Shown: positions 31,912 through 48,651, counted from the stretch's first letter. The stretch is 55,832 nucleotides of DNA from Rickettsiales bacterium (GCA_031263095.1 JAISGI010000019.1:1-55832); one strand, 5' to 3'. The notes: a model not told the origin generated them from the letters alone. Numbers and translations are program-made.

Positions 31912-33031
31912 GCCTCAATAAATTTACAAAATTCTCCGCCGCAGTATAGCCAAGGGAATTGCGGAAATCCGCGCACGGAGCAAGCTTGCCCATAACTTGC
32001 GCATATTTCGCACGCTCCAAAATGTCGCCAGGCACGTCCGACACATCGACGATAATATTGTTCATGGAAACAATACCGACAAGCGGACATTTACGCCCGC
32101 CGATGTCCGCATAAGCACGCGTATATCCTCCGCCCGCATGCAGCTTCGCGCGGATGAAATTAAAGAGCCCGTTCGTCTTCGAAAGGCCGCGCGAATACCC
32201 GTCCGCATACCCAAGACACAACACCGCGACTTTCATTTTGCGCCGCGCAACATACTCGTCCGAATAGCCGATAGTCTCGCCCTTTACTACTTCGCGAACC
32301 TGCAAAATCCGCGCATATACATCGACGATTTGCTCCATCCCCGAAGCAAATCCATATAGTGCATAGCCAGGCCGCACAATGTCGAAATGATACTCCGCGC
32401 CAAGACGCAAAAGCCCGCTCGACGCCGCAAGCGACATCTCCGCCTTCGGCAGCGGCGCAACCATCGACGTGAAATTTTCAAGCTGCGACTTGCAATATTT
32501 GCCATACGAAAACGGCCCATGCAGGTGCGAAATATAAAGCACAATCTCAAGATTTCCCGCAAGCTTTTCAATGTCGCTCGCAAGCTCCCGAGCGTCTTGC
32601 ACCGACAGCCCCGTGCGGTTCATCCCTGTGTCGAAATGCACGCCCACCCGTGGCTTGCGCGACCGCCCCGCCGCCGCGGAATTATACGAGGCAAGCTGCG
32701 AAAGAGACACGCAAACCGGCACGATACCGCTCTCGATATAACGCTCCTCCTGCCCTTCCATAACGCCGGAAAAAGTGAACAGATTCGCACCCTTCACGCT
32801 CGCAAGAGAGGGCAAAACCACTTCCGCCTCGGCAAGCGTTTGCACAAAAAAGTCGCGCACTCCCTCGCGCACAAGAACGCCAGCGGCACGCTCCGCGCCG
32901 AACCCGTACGCATTGGATTTTATCGTAGCGCCAAGCCGGGCATGCGTAGCGCCCGCCGCACGCCTGACGTTCCTCGCGAACGCCTCCTCGTCATAAACCC
33001 GGATTATGTCGAAATTATCCTTGTAAATCAT
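31844..33031 (-). CDS. alr: Alanine racemase
   Basis: A 395-aa PLP enzyme that makes D-alanine for peptidoglycan. The PLP lysine is in TIKSNAYGFG (Lys38) and the second catalytic base, Tyr, in ETIGYSDEYVA. HFDTGMNRTG and LYISHLHGPF form the TIM-barrel signatures, and MNNIIVDVSDVPG the C-terminal domain. ATG 33031 is 6 nt after its -10 box without a Shine-Dalgarno, so leaderless. Divergent from the tandem murE gene; overlaps lpxK by 68 nt. Confidence 0.94.
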   Translation of the reverse strand: MIYKDNFDIIRVYDEEAFARNVRRAAGATHARLGATIKSNAYGFGAERAAGVLVREGVRDFFVQTLAEAEVVLPSLASVKGANLFTFSGVMEGQEERYIESGIVPVCVSLSQLASYNSAAAGRSRKPRVGVHFDTGMNRTGLSVQDARELASDIEKLAGNLEIVLYISHLHGPFSYGKYCKSQLENFTSMVAPLPKAEMSLAASSGLLRLGAEYHFDIVRPGYALYGFASGMEQIVDVYARILQVREVVKGETIGYSDEYVARRKMKVAVLCLGYADGYSRGLSKTNGLFNFIRAKLHAGGGYTRAYADIGGRKCPLVGIVSMNNIIVDVSDVPGDILERAKYAQVMGKLAPCADFRNSLGYTAAENFVNLLRPNAAALDLTWAEFEKIRRQLQL

Positions 33032-33049
33032 AAGGCGATTATATACAAT
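33021..33049 (+). promoter_or_regulatory. murE-murE promoter
   Basis: TTGTAA (33021-33026, inside alr), 17-bp spacer, TACAAT (33044-33049), next to the opposing alr -10. Followed by AAGGAA before ATG 33076. Confidence 0.7.
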
Positions 33050-33066
33050 AAGCACAGGTTTTACAA
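33038..33066 (-). promoter_or_regulatory. alr promoter (leaderless)
   Basis: TTGTAA (33066-33061), 17-bp spacer, TATAAT (33043-33038), 6 nt to ATG 33031. The two opposing -10 boxes are directly adjacent. Confidence 0.85.
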
Positions 33067-33075
33067 GGAATTATT

Positions 33076-36006
33076 ATGAAGTTTTCAGAGCTCCTCTCTC
33101 CGCTAAACATAACTCCCGCCGCCGACGCCGAAATAACCGGCATAGCGAATAACTCTGGCGAGGTCTTGCCCGGCTTCCTGTTCATCGCGATAAAGGGATA
33201 CAGGTTCGACGGAGCAGATTTTATACCCGAAGCCGTGAAAAATGGAGCCGCCGCCATCCTCGCTGACCGCTCGGCAAGCGCGCTCGCAAACAAGTTCCCA
33301 AACACCGCGTTCGCCTTCGCCGACATGGACATGAGGCTCGCTGAAAGCAGGCTTGCGGCCACATTCTACCCCGACGCGCCAGCATTCGTCTGCGCCGTGA
33401 CCGGCACGAACGGCAAGTCCTCGGTCGTCAATTTCGCACGGCAATTGTGGGAGTTCGAGGGTACAAACGCCGCCTCGATTGGCACCGTCGGTATAAAGTC
33501 CAAGGTCCTCTCCGGCGGCAAAAGCCTGACCACGCCCGACGCGCTCGATTTGCATAGGAATCTCGAGGACTTGGCCCGCCTCGGCGTCTCCCGCGTCGCA
33601 CTCGAAACCTCAAGCCACGGCATAGAGCAACATAGGGCCGACAGCCTGAAAATCATGGCCGCAGGCTTCACGAATCTTTCGAACGACCACCTCGATTTTT
33701 ACAAGGACGTGGACGAGTATTTTAAGGCCAAACTAAGGCTGTTCAAAGAACTGCTCGACCCCTCCGGCACCGCGGTCGTGAACATCGAAGATCCCCGCGC
33801 AGACCAAGTAATCGAAGTTTGCCGCGCACGTAATATCAAAGTAATCGCATTCGGCGAACATGATAATGCCGACATAAAGCTGGTCTCTTATGAAATAAAG
33901 GGATATAAACAGCAAGTAAAACTCTCCGTCTTCGGAAAAATATTCGAAACGGAATTGAATCTGGTGACCAAATTCCAAATCTCGAACCTCATGTGCGCAA
34001 TAGGGCTGTTCGTCGCAGGCGGCGGCAGCATCGAAAAGGCCGCGCCACGCCTGCCCGAACTCGAAAACGAAAAGGGCCGCATAGAGTACGTCGCCACCGC
34101 GCCAAGCGGGGCAAGGATTTACGTCGACTTCGGCCACAACGGCGACGGCATAAAAAAATTGCTGACCGAGTTCCGCCCGTACGTCAAACACACCCTGACT
34201 TGCATAGCGGGCAGTAGCGGCGAACGCCCCGAAATCCGCCGCATAGAAATCGGCCAAGTCCTAAACGCCCTCGCCGACAAGGTGATAATAGTAGACGATA
34301 ACCCGCGCGCGGAAGACCCCGCGAAAATCCGCGCGACATTGCTGAAATACTGCCCCAAGGCGCGCGAAATCCCCGACCGCGAACGCGCGATAGAGGAGGC
34401 GATAGACACCTCCCGCGGCTGGGATTCAATAATAATCTGCGGCACCATGTACGAGAAAGACAAGGAGTTTATAAGGCAAAAGCTCGCCCCGCGCACCGTC
34501 CCGCTCGACCGGCTCCTGAACGAATCCGGCCTCACAAGCGCACCGTCCGCCGACGCGCGCACAATCGCCAACGTCTCCATGAATTCGCAGGGCATAATGC
34601 CGCCAGCGGTGTTCGTGGGCATACAGGGCTTCACGAAAAACGGCTCCGACTTCGCGGCCGAGGCCATCGGAAACGGCGCCGCCGCTCTCGTCGTCCCAAC
34701 CGATTACGAATTCGACGCACCAACGGCCAAACTGATAGAAGCAAAAAAAATCCCCGTAGCCCGCGCGAAGAGCACAAGGAAAGCCTTTGCCGACCTTGCC
34801 TATAACTTCTACGGCCGCAGCCAACCCGACACGGTTTGCGCTGTCACCGGCACAAGCGGCAAGTCCTCGACCGTGGATTTTTTGCGCCAGATGTGGGCGC
34901 TCCTGAAGCTGCCCGCCCTCTCCGCCGGCACCATAGGAGTGATTGTGGATAATGTCTACTCCGAGGAGAAAATCGTCAAATACGCCGAAGACCACACCTC
35001 GCCCGTCGGGGACGAGATTTATAAGAACCTCGCCTACTTCAAGGGCAAAGGTGTCGAACACGGCGCGCTCGAAATGTCAAGCCACGGCATCGATCAGCTC
35101 CGCGCGGAAAATATAAGGATACGCGCCGCAGGATTTACCAACCTCGGCACCGACCACGTTGACTTCTACGGCTCGCCCGAAAAATATTTGCAAAGCAAAT
35201 CCCGCCTGTTCACCGAATGCGTCGATGACGGCGGCGCGGCAGTCCTCAACGCCGACATTCCAGAATACGAATTCCTGCGCCAAGTGTGCGAAAAACGCGG
35301 CCTGCGAGTAATCGCCTACGGCCGTGCCCCCACCGCCGACCTGAAAATCATATCGCAGGAAATCAGCCTCGACGGCCAGCGCGCGGAGGTCGAATTATTC
35401 GGCAAACGCCATACGCTCGAGCTTAAAATTTTGGGCCGCTTCCAACTGATGAACCTGCTCTGCGCCATCGGCCTCCTCGCCGCCACAACACCGGATTGGG
35501 AGCAGGTTTTGCCAAGACTTGGCCTGCTCAAGAACGCCCTCGGCCGCTTGGAATACATGGGCCGCACAAAAAGCGGTGCAAGCATTTATGTCGACTTCTC
35601 GTACAAGGGCGACGCACTCGAAAGCACGCTCAAAAACTTGCGCTCGATGTCAACCGGCCGCCTGGTGCTTGTATTTTCCACCTGCGGCGACGTGTACGAA
35701 ACAAGACGACGCAAGGAGCTTGGCGAGGCCGCGCGCGACTTCGCCGATGTGGCGATACTTACCGACGACAGCCCGCGCACCGAAGACCCGCAGAAAATCA
35801 GGGACGAGATTCTCGCCCACTGCCCCGGCGCACTCGAAGTGAAAACCGGCCGCCGCGACGCTATCGCCAAGGCAATCAAACTCGCCCAGGCAAACGATAT
35901 AATCCTCGTCGCCGGCAAAGGCCACGAGGATTATATTACGATAGGCGAGGAGAATATCCCATATACCGACCAGGATACGATTCGCGAACTACTTCTTCGG
36001 CCATAA
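33076..36006 (+). CDS. Tandem MurE-MurE fusion (UDP-MurNAc-tripeptide ligase family)
   Basis: A 976-aa protein made of two complete Mur-ligase modules in one frame (about 1-475 and 480-976), twice the normal MurE length. Module 1: P-loop TGTNGKSS (109-116), substrate motif LTTPDALDL, LETSSHGIEQHR, probable carbamylated Lys in YFKAKLRLF, KGRIEYV, and DDNPRAEDP, which in MurE recognises meso-diaminopimelate. Its terminal GKGHE motif is replaced by CGTMYE. Module 2: P-loop TGTSGKSS (591-598), LEMSSHGIDQLR, SKSRLF, LGRLEYM, DDSPRTEDP (Asn changed to Ser) and an intact AGKGHE (946-951). The family role is adding the third peptide-stem residue in the cytoplasm. The modules have diverged in complementary ways, so one may be regulatory or they may share substrates. 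Confidence 0.93.
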   Translation: MKFSELLSPLNITPAADAEITGIANNSGEVLPGFLFIAIKGYRFDGADFIPEAVKNGAAAILADRSASALANKFPNTAFAFADMDMRLAESRLAATFYPDAPAFVCAVTGTNGKSSVVNFARQLWEFEGTNAASIGTVGIKSKVLSGGKSLTTPDALDLHRNLEDLARLGVSRVALETSSHGIEQHRADSLKIMAAGFTNLSNDHLDFYKDVDEYFKAKLRLFKELLDPSGTAVVNIEDPRADQVIEVCRARNIKVIAFGEHDNADIKLVSYEIKGYKQQVKLSVFGKIFETELNLVTKFQISNLMCAIGLFVAGGGSIEKAAPRLPELENEKGRIEYVATAPSGARIYVDFGHNGDGIKKLLTEFRPYVKHTLTCIAGSSGERPEIRRIEIGQVLNALADKVIIVDDNPRAEDPAKIRATLLKYCPKAREIPDRERAIEEAIDTSRGWDSIIICGTMYEKDKEFIRQKLAPRTVPLDRLLNESGLTSAPSADARTIANVSMNSQGIMPPAVFVGIQGFTKNGSDFAAEAIGNGAAALVVPTDYEFDAPTAKLIEAKKIPVARAKSTRKAFADLAYNFYGRSQPDTVCAVTGTSGKSSTVDFLRQMWALLKLPALSAGTIGVIVDNVYSEEKIVKYAEDHTSPVGDEIYKNLAYFKGKGVEHGALEMSSHGIDQLRAENIRIRAAGFTNLGTDHVDFYGSPEKYLQSKSRLFTECVDDGGAAVLNADIPEYEFLRQVCEKRGLRVIAYGRAPTADLKIISQEISLDGQRAEVELFGKRHTLELKILGRFQLMNLLCAIGLLAATTPDWEQVLPRLGLLKNALGRLEYMGRTKSGASIYVDFSYKGDALESTLKNLRSMSTGRLVLVFSTCGDVYETRRRKELGEAARDFADVAILTDDSPRTEDPQKIRDEILAHCPGALEVKTGRRDAIAKAIKLAQANDIILVAGKGHEDYITIGEENIPYTDQDTIRELLLRP

Positions 36007-36360
36007 CAGCTTGAAGCACATCCCGACGATGATGAGAAGGCCGACGTTCCACGCAAACGCAATCAGCGGAATCATGAATATCCCCTCCGCGAATTCCATA
36101 AGGAACGCAAGCACCCCGCACAGCACATACATGTTGATTGCGCTTAGTTTCGAGAGCGTAGAAACAGCGGCTTCTGACAGCCTCATGCCAAGACCAATGA
36201 ACTTGACTGCATAGTCCGGCGCACGAAAACACAGACACCATAAACAGGTGAACGAGGCAATCGCAACCATCTTCGATTCCGTTGGAGCAAGCAGGAACCT
36301 CGGACTCAAAATCGCAATCGGAATGAACGCCGAATATTTTTTTAAGAGTTGCCAGTCCAT
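35989..36360 (-). CDS. Small hypothetical membrane protein
   Basis: A 123-aa protein not recognised. At least three hydrophobic segments are visible: about 24-48 (LAPTESKMVAIASFTCLWCL), about 70-90 (LSAINMYVLCGVLAFLMEF) and about 95-120 (IFMIPLIAFAWNVGLLIIVG), with a LWPKK end. It begins at an ATG 36360 preceded by GAGGTG and overlaps the 3' end of the MurE fusion gene by 18 nt, convergent. Probably a small inner-membrane protein. Confidence 0.7.
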   Translation of the reverse strand: MDWQLLKKYSAFIPIAILSPRFLLAPTESKMVAIASFTCLWCLCFRAPDYAVKFIGLGMRLSEAAVSTLSKLSAINMYVLCGVLAFLMEFAEGIFMIPLIAFAWNVGLLIIVGMCFKLLWPKK

Positions 36361-36383
36361 ACATACACCTCAAAAATCAAGAT

Positions 36384-36418
36384 GTGAAAAACCCGCGACA
36401 TGTGCGTGGGTTTTTCAC
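36384..36418. terminator. Bidirectional terminator beside rpoC
   Basis: GTGAAAAACCC (36384-36394) pairs with GGGTTTTTCAC (36408-36418); likely end of the rpoBC transcript. Confidence 0.85.
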
Positions 36419-36428
36419 TCTAATTTTC

Positions 36429-36459
36429 CAATCGAAAAAGGCGAAACATTTTTCGATTG
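36429..36459. repeat. Dispersed hairpin repeat, copy 3
   Basis: CAATCGAAAAA (36429-36439) and TTTTTCGATTG (36449-36459), 9-nt loop with GGCGAAAC, between the rpoC stop and the terminator. Confidence 0.88.
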
Positions 36460-36466
36460 AGTTCTA

Positions 36467-40633
<4,167 letters not shown>

Positions 40634-40643
40634 TTTCGGCTCC

Positions 40644-44795
<4,152 letters not shown>

Positions 44796-44929
44796 ATTTT
44801 AGACCTTTCTTGTTTAACTTGAACTCTAAAAGTTTATCATCTTTTTAGGGGTCAAAGTCGTGGTATAACTTTGCTGCGCGTTCCGTATGATGCGGAAAGT
44901 TCGGAAACGCTCGAACCTCCTCCTATGAT

Positions 44930-45268
44930 TTATAAAGTGTTCGCGCGGTTCATCACTTCGCAGACTTTGTAAAGCGCGCTGAGGGCCGCCTTGTTCGCCT
45001 TTGCGTCAAGCCGCGATGTCGACCGCTTCAGTTGCTCTTCGAACAATGCGATATCAAGCTTGACCCTTTCCGACGTTTCATGGAGCCCGAACTTCTTCAA
45101 ACTCTCCATAGTGCGGAAAAACACGCCTCCTTTCGCCTCCGCCGCTACGGACAAGCGTCCTCTGGCAAAGTTGTTCAAGACATTATATTGCGACTGACAA
45201 TAAAGCCTTGTGAACAATGCCCACACAAACTCGCACCGATCCATGGTCCTGCTTATGTTGACTTTCAA
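44930..45268 (-). CDS. Hypothetical protein between rplL and rpoB
   Basis: A 112-aa protein not recognised. The start is TTG 45268 after a GAAAGGC ribosome-binding site; an alternative ATG is at 45244. It looks all-helical and basic (TMDRCEFVWALFTRLYCQSQ, MESLKKFGLHETSERVKLDI, RSTSRLDAKANKAALSALYK). This position is normally empty in bacteria, so it may be a lineage-specific protein that uses the ribosomal transcript, or a helical-bundle protein of the rRNA-intervening-sequence kind. A 10-bp hairpin precedes it. Confidence 0.6.
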   Translation of the reverse strand: MKVNISRTMDRCEFVWALFTRLYCQSQYNVLNNFARGRLSVAAEAKGGVFFRTMESLKKFGLHETSERVKLDIALFEEQLKRSTSRLDAKANKAALSALYKVCEVMNRANTL

Positions 45269-45291
45269 GCTTTTGCCTTTCTTTTATTATT

Positions 45292-45324
45292 GTTGGAAAG
45301 CCTGTGAAATCCAAGCTTTCCAAC
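45292..45324 (-). terminator. Hairpin after rplL, possible attenuator
   Basis: GTTGGAAAGC (45292-45301) and GCTTTCCAAC (45315-45324) form a 10-bp stem; no strong U-run follows on the minus strand, so it is more likely an attenuator or processing site between rplL and rpoB. Confidence 0.6.
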
Positions 45325-45341
45325 ATAAGCTCTTCCGGGAT

Positions 45342-45710
45342 TTACTTCAGTTCTACGCTCGCGCCAGCGGCCTCAAGCTTCGTCTTCATCTCCTCGGCCT
45401 GGGCTTTGGCGACGCCCTCTTTCACGGCCTTCGGCGCGCCGTCAACAAGGTCTTTGGCTTCTTTAAGGCCAAGCCCGGTTATCTCGCGCACCTCTTTGAT
45501 GACGGCGATTTTGTTTCCGCCCGCCGAGGTCAGCATGACGGTAAAATCGGTCTTCTCGGCCTCGGCCGCTCCGGCACCGCCAGCGGCGGCAACCATTACG
45601 GGCGCGGCGGCGCTAACGCCCCAACGCTCTTCAAGGGATTTGACAAGCTCGACGATGGTCTTGGTGTCCAGAGTGTCAAGCTCTTCCATAATCTTGTTCA
45701 AATCAGCCAT
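45342..45710 (-). CDS. rplL: Ribosomal protein bL12 (L7/L12)
   Basis: A 122-aa stalk protein. N-terminal dimerisation helix ([20 protein letters not shown]), Ala-rich hinge near residues 35-50 and the C-terminal factor-binding domain [20 protein letters not shown]...[20 protein letters not shown]. Complete and normal. Follows rplJ with a small inverted repeat between them. Confidence 0.98.
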   Translation of the reverse strand: MADLNKIMEELDTLDTKTIVELVKSLEERWGVSAAAPVMVAAAGGAGAAEAEKTDFTVMLTSAGGNKIAVIKEVREITGLGLKEAKDLVDGAPKAVKEGVAKAQAEEMKTKLEAAGASVELK

Positions 45711-45730
45711 TTTTTTGTCCTTCCAATGTC

Positions 45731-45750
45731 ATTCCCGCGAAGGCGGGAAT
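45731..45750. repeat. REP-like inverted repeat between rplJ and rplL
   Basis: ATTCCCGC-GAAG-GCGGGAAT, a common type of short intergenic palindrome in proteobacterial genomes. One copy in this window. Confidence 0.6.
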
Positions 45751-45767
45751 CCGGTTGTTCTTATAAA

Positions 45768-46256
45768 TTATGCCGCAGAGGCGAGCTTTTCGCCCCGCGC
45801 GTTTAGTGCCCGTACCAGGTTGCCCATAAGAGTTTTGAGCAGGGCGAGCAGCTGCGCGCGCGCCTCGTCAAGCGTCGGCAGAAGGGCGAAGTCCTGTACT
45901 CCTGCGGCGTCGAGGATTTTACCCTCCGACGCGCCGCCAAGTACGACGACCTTCTGGTTGTCTTTCGCATACCCGAAGATAATCTTGTGGCTGATTATCG
46001 GATCGTCCGAATAGGCAATCAGGGTCGAGCCGGAAAATAGAGGAGCAATGCCCTCGAACCGGGTTCCCTTCAAGGCAAGTTTGGCAAGACGGTTCTGCGT
46101 GACCTTTATGCGTGCATTCTTTTCGCGCGCCCGATTTCTCAAGTCCGAAAGCTCGGCGACTGTCAAAGCGGAAAAATTCGCAACCGTCACCGACTCGGAT
46201 TTGGAAATGTCGGCGGCAAGAGCCTGCACCCAGGTCTTTTTCGAGTTCCGGTCCAT
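45768..46256 (-). CDS. rplJ: Ribosomal protein uL10
   Basis: A 162-aa stalk base protein. The start is ATG 46256 (MDRNSKKTWVQALAADISKS) after GAAAGG; longer in-frame extension would run through the structured leader. ARIKVTQNRLAKLAL and the C-terminal helix that binds bL12 (LDEARAQLLALLKTLMGNLV) are present. Its product with bL12 normally represses this transcript through the leader upstream. Confidence 0.97.
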   Translation of the reverse strand: MDRNSKKTWVQALAADISKSESVTVANFSALTVAELSDLRNRAREKNARIKVTQNRLAKLALKGTRFEGIAPLFSGSTLIAYSDDPIISHKIIFGYAKDNQKVVVLGGASEGKILDAAGVQDFALLPTLDEARAQLLALLKTLMGNLVRALNARGEKLASAA

Positions 46257-46319
46257 TTCAAACCTTTCTTTGTCGTTAGTATTTGATTCGCCCTGCGGCG
46301 AACCGCCTTTTTGCCCAAT

Positions 46320-46380
46320 TTTTTTGGTCTCGGCAGGTAGTTTCCAATTATCCTTGCGGCCCTGCTGTCTTGGACAAAAT
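46320..46380 (-). promoter_or_regulatory. Ribosomal protein L10 leader
   Basis: On the minus strand the segment AAGACAGCAGGG (about 46374-46363) to CTACCTGCCGAGACC (about 46341-46327) gives the paired CAGCAGG/CCTGCCGAG arrangement typical of L10(L12) mRNA-binding leaders. Its position directly before rplJ supports autoregulation. Confidence 0.7.
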
Positions 46381-46403
46381 CTTGTCCCCCGCATAGACGG
46401 GGA

Positions 46404-47093
46404 TTATTTGACCTCGCTTACGTCGAGTTTAAGCCCGACGCCCTGCGTAGTGGAAATCGACGCGCGCTTTATATAGACGCCCTTGGCCGCCGCAGGTTTC
46501 GCTTTCGCCACCGCCGAGGCAAGCGCCTTGAAGTTTTCAAGCAGCTTGTCGACGCCAAAGGAAAGCTTGCCGATTCCGGCATGAACTATGCCGGCCTTTT
46601 CCGCACGGAATTCCACTTCGCCAATCTTGGCACGCTCGACCGCACCCTTGACGTCCATAGTGACCGTGCCAAGCTTCGGGTTCGGCATAAGCCCCTTGGG
46701 GCCGAGGATTTTCGCAACCTTGCCAAGCGCCGCCATCATGTCGGGCGTCGCAATCACACGGTCAAAGTTTATTTCGCCCTTGAGCACAGCGGCGATAAGC
46801 TCGTCATCACCGTAAAGGTCTGCACCCGCGGCCTTGGCCTCGTCCGCCTTCGCACCCTTTGCAAACACCGCGACACGCACCTTTTTCCCGGTGCCGTTGG
46901 GAAGAGTCACCATCCCGCGTACATTTTGGTCGGATTGCTTGACATCAACGCCAAGCGAAATCGCCACGTCAACCGTCTCGTCGAACTTGGCCGACGCCCG
47001 TGCTTTAAGAGTTTCAAGCGCCTCGCGCACAGAGTAAATCTTGGCCTTGTCCAAGCCGTCGTTCATCTTTTTGATTCTTTTCGATACGAACAT
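46404..47093 (-). CDS. rplA: Ribosomal protein uL1
   Basis: A 229-aa protein of the L1 stalk. Contains [40 protein letters not shown] and the signature [16 protein letters not shown] (about residues 125-140), then the late [12 protein letters not shown] end. Follows rplK by 3 nt. Confidence 0.98.
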   Translation of the reverse strand: MFVSKRIKKMNDGLDKAKIYSVREALETLKARASAKFDETVDVAISLGVDVKQSDQNVRGMVTLPNGTGKKVRVAVFAKGAKADEAKAAGADLYGDDELIAAVLKGEINFDRVIATPDMMAALGKVAKILGPKGLMPNPKLGTVTMDVKGAVERAKIGEVEFRAEKAGIVHAGIGKLSFGVDKLLENFKALASAVAKAKPAAAKGVYIKRASISTTQGVGLKLDVSEVK

Positions 47094-47096
47094 TTC

Positions 47097-47531
47097 TTAG
47101 CCCTCCACCGCGACGGACATAGAGCGGCACTGCCCCTCGACCTGGGACATCGCGGACTCGATTGTGTGGCAATTCATATCCACCATCTTTTCCTCGGCAA
47201 TCTTGCGGATTTGCGCGCGCGTAATCTTGCCCGCCTTGTCACCCTTGCCTGGGGTCTTCGAGCCGGATTTGATTCCCGCCGCCGACTTTATCAAATAAGA
47301 TACCGGCGGATGTTTGGCCGTGAACTCGAATGACTTGTCCTTATAGACCGTGATGATTACAGGCACGGGCGAGCCCTTTTCCATGTCCTTCGTCCGGTCG
47401 TTGAAAGCCTTGCAGAACTCCATTATATTCACACCCGCCTGGCCAAGCGCGGGACCCACAGGCGGAGAGGGCGAGGCCGCCCCGGCCGCAATCTGAAGCT
47501 TGACAAGCTTCGTTATTTCTTTCTTCGCCAT
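47097..47531 (-). CDS. rplK: Ribosomal protein uL11
   Basis: A 144-aa protein of the GTPase-associated centre. [35 protein letters not shown] and the C-terminal RNA-binding part with [20 protein letters not shown] are complete. In the usual L11 order before rplA, but preceded by an extra 59-aa gene instead of directly by nusG. Confidence 0.98.
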   Translation of the reverse strand: MAKKEITKLVKLQIAAGAASPSPPVGPALGQAGVNIMEFCKAFNDRTKDMEKGSPVPVIITVYKDKSFEFTAKHPPVSYLIKSAAGIKSGSKTPGKGDKAGKITRAQIRKIAEEKMVDMNCHTIESAMSQVEGQCRSMSVAVEG

Positions 47532-47590
47532 TTTATTTCCTTTCAGTTTAAGGGTGCAGTGCGGCTATGGCAAGCCTGCTGCGGTTGAAT

Positions 47591-47770
47591 TTATCTTTTA
47601 TTCTCAAGCGTCCGACGGCTAATCTCGGACGAAACCTTGGTCTTCGGCACATATGCGGCGCCGACTTTCACGAAAGTTCCGAGATACTCTACCTTGAAGT
47701 GCTTCCCGTTCGACCTTTTGGCCTTTTGCCTAGCTATAAGACCGTCGCCGTATTTGATTGTTATGACCAT
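47591..47770 (-). CDS. Small basic protein between nusG and rplK
   Basis: A 59-aa protein not recognised, MVITIKYGDGLIARQKAKRS at its start. Its ATG shares one base with the nusG stop (TAATG), so it is translationally coupled to nusG. About a quarter of residues are Lys or Arg, with a predicted strand-rich core (HFKVEYLGTFVKVGAAYVPK) and a basic helical end (SRRTLENKR). Size, charge and location suggest a ribosome- or RNA-polymerase-associated protein; that is inference. It overlaps no other gene. Confidence 0.7.
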   Translation of the reverse strand: MVITIKYGDGLIARQKAKRSNGKHFKVEYLGTFVKVGAAYVPKTKVSSEISRRTLENKR

Positions 47771-48345
47771 TATATTTTCTCCACTTGGCTGTATGATAAA
47801 TCTACCTGCGTCGGCCGTCCGAATATTGAAACGGAAACGGAAACGCGCTGCTTCTCGGCATCGACCTTTTCGATGACCCCGTTGAACGAGGCGAACGGCC
47901 CTTCGGTAACCTTGACCTGCTCCCCGGTCTCGTATGTTATGTCGAGGGCGAAAGTGTTCTCCTCCGTGTTCTCGAGCCGGTGGATAAGGTTCGCGGCCTC
48001 CTTTTCCGAAATCGGCGTCGGCTTCATGTGCGAGCCGAGGAATCCGGAAACAAGCGGTATGTCCCGCACCATGTGCCACGTCTCGTTGTTCATAATCATG
48101 CGGATAAGCACATACCCGGGAAAGACCTTTTTGTCGACCTTTACTTTTTTGCCATGCTTCAGCTCGACCGCCTCCTGCGAGGGGATGAGGATTTCCTCGA
48201 ACTTGTCCTCGGCTTTAAGCTTGCGGATTTTCTCTTCAAGCCGGGTAACAACTGCCTTTTCGCAGCCGGAATGGACATAGACCACGTACCAGCGGGCTTC
48301 CGGCTTGGTATCCACGGCGTATTTTACGGCGATTTGTCCACTCAT
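47770..48345 (-). CDS. nusG: Transcription antitermination factor NusG
   Basis: A 191-aa factor that binds RNA polymerase and links it to Rho or the ribosome. NGN domain: WYVVYVHSGCEKAVVTRLEE, then VKVDKKVFPGYVLIRMIMNN and WHMVRDIPLVSGFLG. The C-terminal KOW motif is VKVTEGPFASFNGVIEKVD. Preceded by secE as in most bacteria. Confidence 0.98.
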   Translation of the reverse strand: MSGQIAVKYAVDTKPEARWYVVYVHSGCEKAVVTRLEEKIRKLKAEDKFEEILIPSQEAVELKHGKKVKVDKKVFPGYVLIRMIMNNETWHMVRDIPLVSGFLGSHMKPTPISEKEAANLIHRLENTEENTFALDITYETGEQVKVTEGPFASFNGVIEKVDAEKQRVSVSVSIFGRPTQVDLSYSQVEKI

Positions 48346-48357
48346 TGCTTTTAACCC

Positions 48358-48546
48358 CTAGATGTTGAACGCGAAACCGAGTATCCACACGAAAATCTGA
48401 TCCACCAAAAGGAAGAACGCGGCGGCCACTACGGAAAAGATGAATATCATAAGGCTGGCCGATACCGTCTCGCGCCGGGTGGGCCACACGACCTTTCCGA
48501 CCTCTTCTTTCACGCTTGCGAAGAAACCTGCGATTTTTTTAATCAT
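48358..48546 (-). CDS. secE: Preprotein translocase subunit SecE
   Basis: A 62-aa single-span form typical of most bacteria: FFASVKEEVGKVVWPTRRET with the conserved amphipathic VxWPTRxE segment, then one membrane helix (SLMIFIFSVVAAAFFLLVDQ). Part of SecYEG. GAGG ribosome-binding site; nusG follows after 12 nt and tRNA-Trp precedes. Confidence 0.97.
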   Translation of the reverse strand: MIKKIAGFFASVKEEVGKVVWPTRRETVSASLMIFIFSVVAAAFFLLVDQIFVWILGFAFNI

Positions 48547-48605
48547 CTCAAAACCTCAATCTGTGAGCAAGTCAGGGTCCCCCTGACCTTGCGAACGCTT
48601 ACTCC

Positions 48606-48643
48606 CAATTGAAAAAGCGAGCGCAGCGCTGATTTTTCAATTG
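48606..48643. repeat. Dispersed hairpin repeat, copy 4 (covarying)
   Basis: CAATTGAAAAA (48606-48616) and TTTTTCAATTG (48633-48643). Compared with the other copies, C-to-T in the left arm is matched by G-to-A in the right arm, so pairing is kept. It lies between tRNA-Trp and secE. Confidence 0.85.
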
Positions 48644-48651
48644 CTCGGTTT

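Noticed and set aside
35936-36373. Alternative minus-strand frame over the small membrane protein
   Set aside because: Overlaps the better membrane-protein frame in another phase, runs further into the MurE fusion gene, and has Cys/Arg-rich composition without a plausible fold.
45731-45750. ATTCCCGC palindrome as a transcription terminator
   Set aside because: No U-run follows on either strand and it sits between rplJ and rplL, which must be co-transcribed; better read as a REP-like repeat.
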